This document shows positions 52,791-61,803 of a stretch of DNA of 64,000 bases, piece by piece. The stretch is from Neorhodopirellula pilleata (lineage in GTDB: Bacteria; Planctomycetota; Planctomycetia; Pirellulales; Pirellulaceae), in contig NZ_SJPM01000019.1 in the NCBI RefSeq assembly GCF_007859915.1, positions 19,826-83,825 of the forward strand, read 5' to 3'. Both the position numbers and the translations under genes were made by a program. Below the pieces are notes generated by a model. That model was not told the origin of the DNA. It saw nothing but the letters and a program-made list of their open reading frames with translations, and made no database searches. Each line of letters begins with the position of its first letter. Within the stretch, counting starts at the first letter, position 1.

Positions 52791-55700
52791 ATGTCAGAAG
52801 AAGCCTATGTCGTAACCTTACGCGCCGAGATGGGGAAGCTCCGGCAGGACCTTAAGAGAGCTCGACAACTCGCAAGCGAAAGCATCGGCACCAAGCCGAT
52901 CCGGATCACGGTCGACCAAGCGGCCGCAACCCGCGAAGCCAAACGCACCGCCAAAACGATCCGCGACGCGGTTTCAACCGCCAAGATCAAACTCAACATC
53001 GATCGCGACGCGATCAACCGGCAATTCGCCAAACCGCTTCGAATCAACGCTCAAATCGTTGCCGACCGCGCGTCGATGGCGGGTTTGACGAAGGCCCAGC
53101 GGATCCGGATGCGAATCGACACGACGACCTTCGCCGCCGACGTGGTACGCGTCCGTTCGTTGCTCACGCCGTTGACCGGCCAATCGCACACGGTTCGCCT
53201 TCTCGCCGACACTTCCGGCGTAACCAGCGGCGTCGCCCGTTCGCGAGCCGCGTTGGCGTCGTTGGTTGCTCCTCAACTGAGAATCCGTGCGACGTCCGAC
53301 CTCGCACCCGTTCGCGCCGATCTTCGCCGGTTGCGACAAGAAGCGAGCCAACCGATCGACGTGAACATGCGAAGCCGTGGTGGTGCGGCCGGTGGCCAAC
53401 CCGGCATTGGCGGCGGTTTCTATTCCGGTGCCGGTGGTCGATTCTTTGGAGGTGCGGGCGCAGCCTCGTTCCTGGGAGGCGGTCCGCTGACCGCCATCGG
53501 TGCGGGACTCGGAGCGAGCGTTGGCGGTCCCCTTGGGGCAACCGCCGGCGGAATCGTCGGTGCAACCGCCGGGGCCGGGATCGGCATGGTCGGCGAAGGG
53601 ATCGATTCGCTTGGTCAGACACAACGCATTGAAGCAACGCTCCAATCGATTCTCAAGAGCGATCAGGCCGGAACGCAGTTGCTCCAAGCCGTACAGGCTT
53701 TGCGAAAAGACGCTCCTCAACTCAGCAAGGCCGCGCTTGCACGTTCGGCCGCCTCGCTCGCTGGGGCGCAGTTTGATCCCAAGATCATCCCCGACGCGAT
53801 CGCAAAACTCTCCGAAGCGGCTGCCGTGTCCCCGGTCCCGATTGAAGAGGCACTTAACCGGTTGTCCGTCGTCTTCGGTCAGATCAAAGGTGAAGAAAAG
53901 CTTACAAAGGAGAACCTCAATCAGATCACTGAACTCGGGATCCCGATCAATCGCATCATCTCCGAACAGTTCGGGGGACGGAACGCCAACGACGTTATCG
54001 CCGACACACAGAAGGGAACGATCGACATCAACACCGCCTTGAACCAAATCTTGGAAGGCTTTGGTGAATCATTTGGCGGGACGTTGGGAAAACAACTTGA
54101 ATCGCTACCGGGGCAGCTCGCCGCATTGGATGCATCCCTGCTAGACCTGAAAGAGACCGCCGCCGGGCCGGTTATCCAACCTCTGACCGAAGCGATTGGT
54201 GAAATCAACGCCATGGCGGCCGCCGGTGAGTTTGAATCACTTGGGGAAGTTCTCGCCGCTACAAGCCTTGCCGCCGTCGGCGCAGCGGCAGAGCTGGCGA
54301 AACTCTTCCGAGGTATCTCAACCGGTGAGGACGCCGACGGAGTACTCTCAACGATTGCCAGGTTTGTCACCGGTAAGAACGACACAGTCAATGGTTTCTG
54401 GCAGGACGTATTTGACGCCGACGACAATCCCACCAGCCGGATAAACGCCCGCCCGATTCCGCAAAGCCGAGAAGAAGCCGAGCAATTGATGAGCGATTCG
54501 GCAATGGCCGGAGACCGCGACATTGCACAAAGCGTTCTTGACCGATCGGACATCGAAAAAATCTCTGACTCAAAGGTCAAGGCATACCTCAAGAGCATTC
54601 AGACTCGCATCGAATTCGACATGCCAGTTAGCGAACAGGAAAACACCGATCTTCAGCGGTTCAAGTCCGAACAGCGATGGCCGGAACGCATCCCAGACAC
54701 GTTTAACCAACCACCAGTAAATTACGAGAACTTCGATCAGCCTGCGGAACCGAAAACCTCCACGTCCGCGATCGACGAAGCAGGCCAACGCCTTGCCGAT
54801 TCACTCAACACGATCGCCGACGAGCTTCCCGCACTCGACAAGACGGCCACCGGATCACAACTACCAGCCGAGCCCGGCGCCCCGTCGACCACAGCACAAA
54901 CGCCATCGGAAGCCCCAAACGCCCCGCAACCCCGCCGCACCGAAACCGCATCGACCACCACCAGCGGCCCGGTCGACGTGAAGGTCACCACCGACGTCGA
55001 TGTTTCCGGCGGCGACGAAGGCCCCACCAAACCCGATCGCCCGGCGGAGATCCCCGAGACCGTCGTGGAAGCCCCCAAGGTCAACGTCACGACTCCCGAG
55101 CCCACCGTGGTCACGGTGCCACCGAAGACCAGCACGGCCGACCCGGCCGACGTTAGCCCATCGGAAACACTCACCAGCTACACCGCTCCCGACGCGATCG
55201 AAGATCTTGCCGAAACGCTGGATCGCCCTGCCCGTGCCCCTGAAATGGATTCCGCGTCAATCGTCGACGCGATCGAAGAGAACGCACCACCACGGGCCGA
55301 CGGCGACAACCGAACCGAAGCCGAACGCATCGCCGACATCCAAACGGCAAACCGAGCCGACTACCAGCAAAAGAACGCCGACGCGATCCGCGAACAATCC
55401 AAGCGGGAGACCGACCCGGCCGTTCGCGCCGCGTTGGAGTACGAAGCCGAGAAGCTCGACTACCAAGCCAAATCACTTCGCAGTTCGATCCCGTCACCCG
55501 AGCGAACCGGCGAAGACCGAAAGGTTGAGGAGTACGCTGCTGCCCTCGAAGGCAACCAGCAAGACCGCGACCGCCGCCAATCCAACATTGAATTCCTTGC
55601 CTCCGCACCGCCGGAGGTCCAAGCGGCAATTGCGAATAACCAAATCGGCGACGAAGACCCCGTCTTCCCGTCCATGGTCCCTGACCCCCAAACCGCGAAT

Positions 55701-57914
55701 CCACTGCCGAGCACCGACGAAGTCAGGCAGTATTGGTATCCTGACGAACCCGCCCCGCAATCGGCACCCACCGAACCACCGCAAGCCATCACGCCAAACG
55801 TCGCCCCGGTCGACAATCGAACCGCCGACGAACGAGCGTTCGACGAGGAAGAGTTCGCCAAGCGTGCCCCACTACGCGAACGAGCCGCCGAACTTCGCGC
55901 CGAAGTCGAAGCGATGGAAGCCGACGCGAACGCCAACCCGGTCGACCTCAAAGCCGCCCGCTACGCCGCCGATGAGGCTGGTTTTGCCGCCACCTTCGTC
56001 GATAACATCACACCGTCACCCGAATTCACCGGCGACGACCGAAAAGACGAGCGCGAGCGACTAGCGGCCGATGAGTTGGATAAGGCCAACACGACACGAA
56101 CCCGCAACAAATGGCTCTTACAAGACGCTACACCCGAGGAACGCGACGCGATCGCGATGAGAGCCGAAGGCAAAGACCTAGCTTTCCCGCGAACGCTTGA
56201 AGACGCCCAAGAACCGACGGAACTTATCTCCCCGCAAGACCTTTCGGGATCAATCGAGAGCCGAGAAGCGAGATCCGCCCAATCCCGCAAGCAAGCCGCC
56301 GCATCCCAACCCAAAGGACCGGAGACGCTTGTTTCGACGACTCCGCCGGCCGACAAGCCGATGAGCGACGGGGAGGCATTCGACAAGATGCTAGACGGCA
56401 TCATCGAAGAATCCACGCCGAGCCAACCCGTCGCCCCTGCCGAGATCCCACAAGCCGCCGCAATCGACGACGTTCTAACCGAAGTCGTTCAATCCGCCGC
56501 GATCGCGTCACCGCCCGAGATCGACAATCGAACCGACGAAGAACGGGCCTTCGACGCCCGGCCCATGTCTGACGACGAGAAGCGAGCCCAAACCGATGTT
56601 GCGATGCGTGGGCGTGACCTCGCCGCGATCGAAGCCGACCCGACCGCCACGACTGCCGAGGTAGTCGCCGCCCGTTACGCGTTCGACGCATCCCAAGAGG
56701 AAGCCACCGCCCGCGAAAACATCACCCCATCGCCCGAGCTAACCGGCGAAGAACGCGACGCGGAACAGAAACGCTTGGTAGCCAAAGAAACCAACCGGCA
56801 AAAGCGACTGCGCGAACAGAACATCAAGAAGCTCGAACAAGCCACCCCCGAGGAACGGGCCGCGATCTTCGCCGCGATGCCCGAAAGCACCGAAGCGTTC
56901 CCGCGATCGATCGAGGAAGGCCAGCAGATCGGCGAAACGGCCCTGACCGCTCCCGAGCGACTGGAAAACCTACAAGCCGACGAAGCCGCCTTCACGGCCG
57001 GTCAACAAGCGACCAAGCAGGCCGACGAGCAAGCGTCCGAAGCGAAGGCCAAAGAGGCCAAGCAAGCCGAACGGGCCGCCCGCGTCGAAGAGCAACGCGC
57101 CACGATCATCGAAGCCGACACCAAAGCGGTCCAGCTACGCAAGCAGGCCAGCGAGACCGAAGACCCGGCCAAGAAAAAAGCCTTGGAGTATGCCGCCGAT
57201 GCCGCCGAATTCGAGAGCGAACAAGCCCGCAACATGATCCTGCCGGAAGGTCTGACCGAAGCGGAAGAGAAAGAGGAACTGGCCAAGCGAAAGGCGGAGA
57301 ACCTGCGTCGTGAAGGCGACCGGATGGTCGAGAACACCCGCGAAGTCGGCATGGCCAGCGAAGCCGAGCGGGCCGCGATTGCCGAACAGCAGATCGACAG
57401 CAGGGCGTTCCCAACGAAGGCGGAGCCGGAAGACTTTTACGAAGCAGAGATGGAGCGAGGCCGGTTGAATCAGCAGGCCAAACAAGTGGAAACACAGGGC
57501 CAGCAATCCGCGATCGGCGACCGCAACGCCGCGACTGACAATCGATTCGAGGAGATTCAAAAGACGTTCCCCGAGGAGTTCAGCAAGATTCTCGATAACG
57601 AAATCGGCGACAATCCGATGCTGAAAAAAGCCTTCGAATCGGTGCGGCCGAAGTTCTCGCAAGAGACCAACGAAAACGGCGAACGGGTAAACCGCGTTGA
57701 CATGGATCGGCCAGACCTACAACGGCCCGAGCCCGTTCAATACTCCGGCGTTGCCGAGATCGGCAAACTCGTTCAGGGAAACATCAACAAGGCGGAGGCG
57801 TCCGAGACCGAAAAGCAGATGCTAAAAGTGATGGAGAAGATGAAAGGCGCTTTGGAAAAGATCGAGAAGAAGACCGGCGAAGGCGACGGTTTCGGAAGAG
57901 CCGCTCCCGGATGA
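52791..57914 (+). CDS. giant tape-measure-like protein with C-terminal repeats
   Basis: This 1707-aa protein is the largest gene in the window. Residues 1-200 have repeated short strands with Arg/Asp-rich helices (IRITVDQAAATREAKRTAK, LRIRATSDLAPVRADLRRL), as in the N-termini of phage tail tape-measure proteins. Residues 200-275 are glycine/alanine-rich and hydrophobic (GAGLGASVGGPLGAT). Residues 280-480 match a tape-measure domain (LGIPINRIISEQFGG). From about 640 to 840 the sequence is Pro/Thr-rich, and from 839 to about 1560 there are four imperfect repeats rich in charged helix (DNRT, EYEAEK, PSPE-x-TGE, PEERAAI). The C-terminus is a helix (MEKMKGALEKIEKKTG). Tape-measure proteins set phage tail length. 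Here no other tail genes are visible except possibly the next one. Confidence 0.65.
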   Translation: MSEEAYVVTLRAEMGKLRQDLKRARQLASESIGTKPIRITVDQAAATREAKRTAKTIRDAVSTAKIKLNIDRDAINRQFAKPLRINAQIVADRASMAGLTKAQRIRMRIDTTTFAADVVRVRSLLTPLTGQSHTVRLLADTSGVTSGVARSRAALASLVAPQLRIRATSDLAPVRADLRRLRQEASQPIDVNMRSRGGAAGGQPGIGGGFYSGAGGRFFGGAGAASFLGGGPLTAIGAGLGASVGGPLGATAGGIVGATAGAGIGMVGEGIDSLGQTQRIEATLQSILKSDQAGTQLLQAVQALRKDAPQLSKAALARSAASLAGAQFDPKIIPDAIAKLSEAAAVSPVPIEEALNRLSVVFGQIKGEEKLTKENLNQITELGIPINRIISEQFGGRNANDVIADTQKGTIDINTALNQILEGFGESFGGTLGKQLESLPGQLAALDASLLDLKETAAGPVIQPLTEAIGEINAMAAAGEFESLGEVLAATSLAAVGAAAELAKLFRGISTGEDADGVLSTIARFVTGKNDTVNGFWQDVFDADDNPTSRINARPIPQSREEAEQLMSDSAMAGDRDIAQSVLDRSDIEKISDSKVKAYLKSIQTRIEFDMPVSEQENTDLQRFKSEQRWPERIPDTFNQPPVNYENFDQPAEPKTSTSAIDEAGQRLADSLNTIADELPALDKTATGSQLPAEPGAPSTTAQTPSEAPNAPQPRRTETASTTTSGPVDVKVTTDVDVSGGDEGPTKPDRPAEIPETVVEAPKVNVTTPEPTVVTVPPKTSTADPADVSPSETLTSYTAPDAIEDLAETLDRPARAPEMDSASIVDAIEENAPPRADGDNRTEAERIADIQTANRADYQQKNADAIREQSKRETDPAVRAALEYEAEKLDYQAKSLRSSIPSPERTGEDRKVEEYAAALEGNQQDRDRRQSNIEFLASAPPEVQAAIANNQIGDEDPVFPSMVPDPQTANPLPSTDEVRQYWYPDEPAPQSAPTEPPQAITPNVAPVDNRTADERAFDEEEFAKRAPLRERAAELRAEVEAMEADANANPVDLKAARYAADEAGFAATFVDNITPSPEFTGDDRKDERERLAADELDKANTTRTRNKWLLQDATPEERDAIAMRAEGKDLAFPRTLEDAQEPTELISPQDLSGSIESREARSAQSRKQAAASQPKGPETLVSTTPPADKPMSDGEAFDKMLDGIIEESTPSQPVAPAEIPQAAAIDDVLTEVVQSAAIASPPEIDNRTDEERAFDARPMSDDEKRAQTDVAMRGRDLAAIEADPTATTAEVVAARYAFDASQEEATARENITPSPELTGEERDAEQKRLVAKETNRQKRLREQNIKKLEQATPEERAAIFAAMPESTEAFPRSIEEGQQIGETALTAPERLENLQADEAAFTAGQQATKQADEQASEAKAKEAKQAERAARVEEQRATIIEADTKAVQLRKQASETEDPAKKKALEYAADAAEFESEQARNMILPEGLTEAEEKEELAKRKAENLRREGDRMVENTREVGMASEAERAAIAEQQIDSRAFPTKAEPEDFYEAEMERGRLNQQAKQVETQGQQSAIGDRNAATDNRFEEIQKTFPEEFSKILDNEIGDNPMLKKAFESVRPKFSQETNENGERVNRVDMDRPDLQRPEPVQYSGVAEIGKLVQGNINKAEASETEKQMLKVMEKMKGALEKIEKKTGEGDGFGRAAPG

Positions 57915-57926
57915 TCGCTGTGCAAA

Positions 57927-57955
57927 TTGCCTCGGTCTCGCCCCGGCGATAGAAT
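57927..57955 (+). promoter_or_regulatory. sigma-70-like promoter before the 313-aa gene
   Basis: -35 TTGCCT (57927-57932) and -10 TAGAAT (57950-57955) are separated by 17 bases, with the start codon at 57985. This would let the 313-aa protein be expressed separately from the giant gene. Confidence 0.5.
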
Positions 57956-57984
57956 CGCCCTGGGGACGCTAAAAATCGGATGAC

Positions 57985-58926
57985 ATGGTAAGAGCAGTAC
58001 AAGGCGGCTGGAACGGTTACGAAGAAGACGGCGACGAAGAATCACCGTCCTTTTCCGGTAGTCGCGATGGCCGCACGATCACGCGACATTTGATTGTGCG
58101 TGAGGAGGATCCAGCTATCCCGTCGTTCGCTAACATCGATCGACTGATTGAAGAATGCTTGCCGCTCTACCGGTTCCCGGGTCGCTATCCAACACTGGCA
58201 GGAGATTCGCTGTTCTTTGTGGATAGCGTTCAAGCCGTCCCAAAAAGCCGATCCAACGGCGTCGTGGGTGACGTGGCATCTCGCACGGCATGGGAAGCCA
58301 AGATCACGTACAAGGCCCTGCCGTACCCGATCCCGGCCGACCCGGCGAACCCGCAACCGCTCGACTACCTCGAACACAACATCATCGGCGGGTCGGAGTA
58401 CATGACCCTGCCGGGCACGTCGATGTACTGGGAAGGGTCCACGGAAAAACCAATTCTCGATGACACCGTGTCGTCAGGGCTGTTGATTGCTTACGTTCAA
58501 CACCAGATCACCCGCCACCACGTAGCCCCCGCGAAAATCCCCTACGCGTACATGCGTAGTATTTGCGGCAACGTCAACAAGACCGCCTTTGCGGCCGACC
58601 ACCCTTTCTTCCCGAGTGCCCCGGCCGAATCGGTTCTTTTTGAAAGCTTCGCCATCTCCCGCCGGTTCACGTCTGACGGCAAATTCGACTACCGAGTCAC
58701 GCTCAACTATCGCGAACGAATCGGCACGTACAACACCGATTCAACGGCATCCACGCCGACCGCGAGTAGCCTCGTCAAACTGACTTGGAACCATTTGTGG
58801 GACCGATCATCGAGCCCGCCGACGTTCCGTAAGGCGTTCATGGACAAGAAGCCATCGAGCGGGAACCAGAAACAGCCGATGTACCCGGCCAACGACATCA
58901 CCACCGTTTTCGGGCAGTTTGTCTAG
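57985..58926 (+). CDS. hypothetical protein, possible virion-like structural component
   Basis: This 313-aa protein has an acidic N-terminus (GWNGYEEDGDEESPSFS), then a mixed alpha/beta body with GSEYMTLPGTSMYWEGST and FAISRRFTSDGKFDYRVTLNY, and no membrane segments. I recognise no family; the beta-rich pattern and its place after the tape-measure-like gene suggest a structural component, but this is inference. After the TAG stop the same frame continues without a stop for 37 codons to 59040 (see findings). Confidence 0.55.
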   Translation: MVRAVQGGWNGYEEDGDEESPSFSGSRDGRTITRHLIVREEDPAIPSFANIDRLIEECLPLYRFPGRYPTLAGDSLFFVDSVQAVPKSRSNGVVGDVASRTAWEAKITYKALPYPIPADPANPQPLDYLEHNIIGGSEYMTLPGTSMYWEGSTEKPILDDTVSSGLLIAYVQHQITRHHVAPAKIPYAYMRSICGNVNKTAFAADHPFFPSAPAESVLFESFAISRRFTSDGKFDYRVTLNYRERIGTYNTDSTASTPTASSLVKLTWNHLWDRSSSPPTFRKAFMDKKPSSGNQKQPMYPANDITTVFGQFV

Positions 58927-59492
58927 CGAGTACGGACGGGCACGGTCCTGCGGCCGACTCAGCCCGGTGACTGCGTCGGTTCTTTGGTAGAAACAGACGA
59001 AAAGGGCGGCTGGCGCCTACTCAAACCGCGCGGCGGGTAATCAAACGCTCGCAACGAGAATGCGTTGGGTCATTACTGGATGATTATTGGCGCAATGGAT
59101 CTCACGCCGATGCGTGGCATAATCTGAGAACCTAGCCGGAAAATCGCAAGTCCCCCTTAAAGCACCTGTCGAAAGCGCCAAAGAGAGTCTCAAAAGGGTC
59201 AAATTCAACACCATTCCCAGTTGTTTTTTGTAAATTCCCAGGAATTTTGACCATTTCGGCACAATCGCTGCCATGAATTGTTAGCAAACATCTCAGCCTG
59301 GCCTTGTGTAACCTGGACGGTTCCCTACGATTGCTACACCCGCAACAGTAGGGTGATCAACATCAGAACGCCAGATCCACTTACCCTCAAAGCCGCAGGT
59401 TCTGGCAAGATGTTCGACCGGGAGTATTTTTTTTATTCGGCGATCCCCCATCTGCCGATTCATTTGAACTAGTATCCAAGGCTAAGATCACC
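58927..59492. other. end of the phage-like module; transition to AT-richer DNA
   Basis: The first 114 bases continue the frame of the preceding gene and may be coding if its TAG is read through. From about 59041 onward the composition becomes AT-richer. Short open frames (59278-59472 plus, 59041-59274 minus) have no recognisable content. It holds the leader of the 205-aa gene. No tRNA or obvious att repeat was found. Confidence 0.4.
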
Positions 59493-60110
59493 GTGGTTCA
59501 GGTTGAAAACCCAAAACTCTCAGATAGACCACATCCAATGCTCCCGTCCCCGAACGCTGTAAAACTGTACAAACGTTGGCTTTCAACGGCGAGAGAAGAG
59601 CGAAGCGAAACGGCTATTCCGAACGAATTACCTTGGCACAGCAGATGTGCGGTTGCCGAGCTGACCCGATTTGCCCTGGAATGCCAGCAATCGCAGGAAG
59701 ATTCGCAAACTGAGATTCGCTTGTTCACGGGAACAATCACCTCAAATGTCTACGACATAGATTGGACAAAACAGGTTTGCCAGTTTCTTGACGCAGGCGG
59801 AGCGATCCGTATTTTGGTTTGGAATGACCACATTTCTGGCAGTGTCAAACGCCGACTTTCACCAATTACCGATCATCCTGCTGGCAGAGTTATCAAAAGC
59901 GGCACGCGACGGGGCGGTGAAGATTTAAACCATTTCTATGTGGTTGGGGATCAAGCTTTTCGAAAAGAGGCACCCCACGATTATTGCGATGGCGAAAAGT
60001 TTTCTGATGTCGAACCAGAGATCCCCGCGCAAATCTGCTTCAACGACCCCAAGGAAGCCATGAATCTTATCGGCATTTTTGATCAGGTTTGGGAAGCTTG
60101 CGAGAAATAA
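59493..60110 (+). CDS. hypothetical protein, PLD-fold-like
   Basis: This 205-aa protein has an alpha/beta pattern with TEIRLFTGTITSNVYD, a central AGGAIRILVW strand-helix, and HFYVVGDQAFRKEAPHD toward the C-terminus. That resembles the core of phospholipase D-like domains (for example the C-terminal MIT_C type), but a full H-x-K-x4-D motif is absent. No signal peptide is visible. It is followed 28 bases later by a membrane protein gene on the same strand, so the two form a likely operon. Defence or toxin function is possible but not supported by motifs. Confidence 0.5.
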   Translation: MVQVENPKLSDRPHPMLPSPNAVKLYKRWLSTAREERSETAIPNELPWHSRCAVAELTRFALECQQSQEDSQTEIRLFTGTITSNVYDIDWTKQVCQFLDAGGAIRILVWNDHISGSVKRRLSPITDHPAGRVIKSGTRRGGEDLNHFYVVGDQAFRKEAPHDYCDGEKFSDVEPEIPAQICFNDPKEAMNLIGIFDQVWEACEK

Positions 60111-60138
60111 AGACAGCTATACCTAGCTTGGTCAGCCA

Positions 60139-60996
60139 ATGAATGGCAGTATCGAGAAGTGTTGGAACTGGCTCATTGGTTTTCTGAAGGAAGCCTTTAC
60201 GCCAGCGACCCTCATTGGCGTTATCTACTTTGTGTTGACACTCGCGTATTCTTACTACGAGGAAGCTGCAACTCGCCCGTACGCTCGTCAAAGCGTCTAT
60301 TTCAGCAGCCAAGATGCTTTCCCCTCAGAACTCTCACGTGAAATAGTGCCGCCTGCACCAGTTCCACAAGATGGGAGCATTTCCGACGACCTGTGCAGCC
60401 CTGTAACGCACGTAAGGTATGAGGTTGAAAATCGAGGCCCGGGAGATCTTGAAGACGTAAGGATAGTCGTTTGTCTAACACCAGACGAACGTAGCAAAAT
60501 CAAGGCGGAGTCTTTGTTTGCTGGTCAAGTTGAGTTCACTAAGGATGGAACAGCCGACCGAATCATTGTGACTACCCAGAAAGGTGGTGCCAACAGGACA
60601 TCACCGCTAAAACCTGGCCAGAGGTTCGGAATTCAGTTAACAATGCCGATGGCTGATTGGGCCCCTGGCGAAAACGATGTTTTGATCAGCCAAGGGAGCG
60701 AGGAAGAAATCCCAATCACGGACAACTCGCCGCCCCCAACTCGGACCGCGCCATACAGGATTGCTTTCTTATCAACGGTTTTTGTGCTGGGATACGCTAT
60801 TTATGGAGCCTACTTTCGCCACAGTGTGTCAAAAAAGGCCGAGAATGATCTACAACAGTGGAAGAAATCGGAAGAGGATAAGATTCGGCAAGAAGCTCGC
60901 CAACATGCTGCGGACGTACTTTCAGCAAGTGATGAAACAACGATGACTGGACCAGACATCATCGCTTTGCTGGAAAACGTTTCAACTGATACTTAG
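60139..60996 (+). CDS. hypothetical two-TM membrane protein
   Basis: This 285-aa protein has a first membrane helix at about residues 24-40 (LIGVIYFVLTLAYSYY) and a second at about 210-226 (RIAFLSTVFVLGYAIYGAYF). Between them is an extracytoplasmic or cytoplasmic beta-rich domain (HVRYEVENRGPGDLEDVRIVV), reminiscent of immunoglobulin-like or CARDB folds. A charged helical C-terminus follows (WKKSEEDKIRQEARQHAADV). No family is recognised. It forms a likely pair with the PLD-like gene upstream. Confidence 0.55.
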   Translation: MNGSIEKCWNWLIGFLKEAFTPATLIGVIYFVLTLAYSYYEEAATRPYARQSVYFSSQDAFPSELSREIVPPAPVPQDGSISDDLCSPVTHVRYEVENRGPGDLEDVRIVVCLTPDERSKIKAESLFAGQVEFTKDGTADRIIVTTQKGGANRTSPLKPGQRFGIQLTMPMADWAPGENDVLISQGSEEEIPITDNSPPPTRTAPYRIAFLSTVFVLGYAIYGAYFRHSVSKKAENDLQQWKKSEEDKIRQEARQHAADVLSASDETTMTGPDIIALLENVSTDT

Positions 60997-61198
60997 CGTG
61001 CAGACTTCCGACTTTTAGTGACAGTTGTAACCGTCGAGTCTCCGCGCTCACCGCCGTATGCACCGGAGCGATTCAATTGCATCCTGGGCCGCCGCTTTGG
61101 CGGACTTGATGGTTGGCAGTCTGCTCATACGCGAGATGGGTATCCATCAAGCGACGTTGGAAAGAATAAAGGTTAGTCTCGTGCTACGCCGTTCCATC

Positions 61199-61435
61199 TC
61201 AATCGCGGATTTCGTAGACAGGCTGTGACGCTGACATGTGCTTGTAAATCTTGTCGCCCCGTATTTCATAAACCGGCTGAGACGCGCTCATGTGTTTGTA
61301 AATCTTGTCGCCGCGTATCTCAAACTCGGGTTGGCTAGCGCTCATGTACTTGTGCACCTTGTTGCCCTTGACGACATACACCGCTTGAGATGCTGACATG
61401 AACTTGTAGATTCGCTTTCCGTCGTAGGAGCTCAA
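61199..61435 (-). CDS. four-repeat small protein (beta-flower-like)
   Basis: This 78-aa protein consists of four near-identical 18-residue units with core MSASQPVYEIRGDKIYKH; the last two are identical at the protein level. It begins with TTG 61435 preceded by GAGGAAGG four bases upstream, and no in-frame ATG occurs. The pattern of two short strands and a turn per unit matches the small tandem-repeat proteins named 4-fold beta flower in current annotations, whose role is unknown. The repeats are recent at DNA level (54-base period). Confidence 0.6.
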   Translation of the reverse strand: MSSYDGKRIYKFMSASQAVYVVKGNKVHKYMSASQPEFEIRGDKIYKHMSASQPVYEIRGDKIYKHMSASQPVYEIRD

Positions 61436-61614
61436 GATACCTTCCTCGGCATGGGATCAAATGTGTGGGAGTCTATGTCGGATAGTGCCGCCAAACACGG
61501 AACGGCCACGTCTAAATTCAAAGTTCCAAAAAAGCTTCTTGGTCACGCCCGTGGATCGGACTCGTACGTCGTCTCCGATGAGCGACGCGACATTTGTTGC
61601 GGCCCCACCGGTAG

Positions 61615-61803
61615 CGTACACGAAGTCGAGTGTCCATTTGTGCGGCGCGGGCAAGATATATCTACGAGAAGCAGGCCAAGGAACGTCAGAAACTCAGCGA
61701 AGGGCGAGGCCAAAAAGGTCCGGCAAATTTACCGGAGGTTAAAGGCGACGTCCGCGACGCTGCCGGCAAAGCTTTCGGCGTTCCTTCGTCTGCTAAGCAC
61801 TAA
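61615..61803 (+). pseudogene. fragment of a phage/plasmid ParB-type protein
   Basis: After an in-frame TAG at 61612, 62 codons read AARARYIYEKQAKERQKL followed by GKKGPANLP-like and DAAGKAFGV stretches. This closely resembles the middle of ParB/RepB N-terminal domain proteins of phages and plasmids (typically R-Y-x-YEKQAKERQ and D-x-AG-x-AFGVS). The N-terminal part and the C-terminal remainder are missing, and there is no start codon, so it is a relic. It overlaps the end of the convergent 111-aa gene by four bases. Confidence 0.6.

Noticed and set aside
59041..59472. Short open frames on both strands after the phage-like module
   Set aside because: No ribosome sites, no domain similarity, and overlapping each other.
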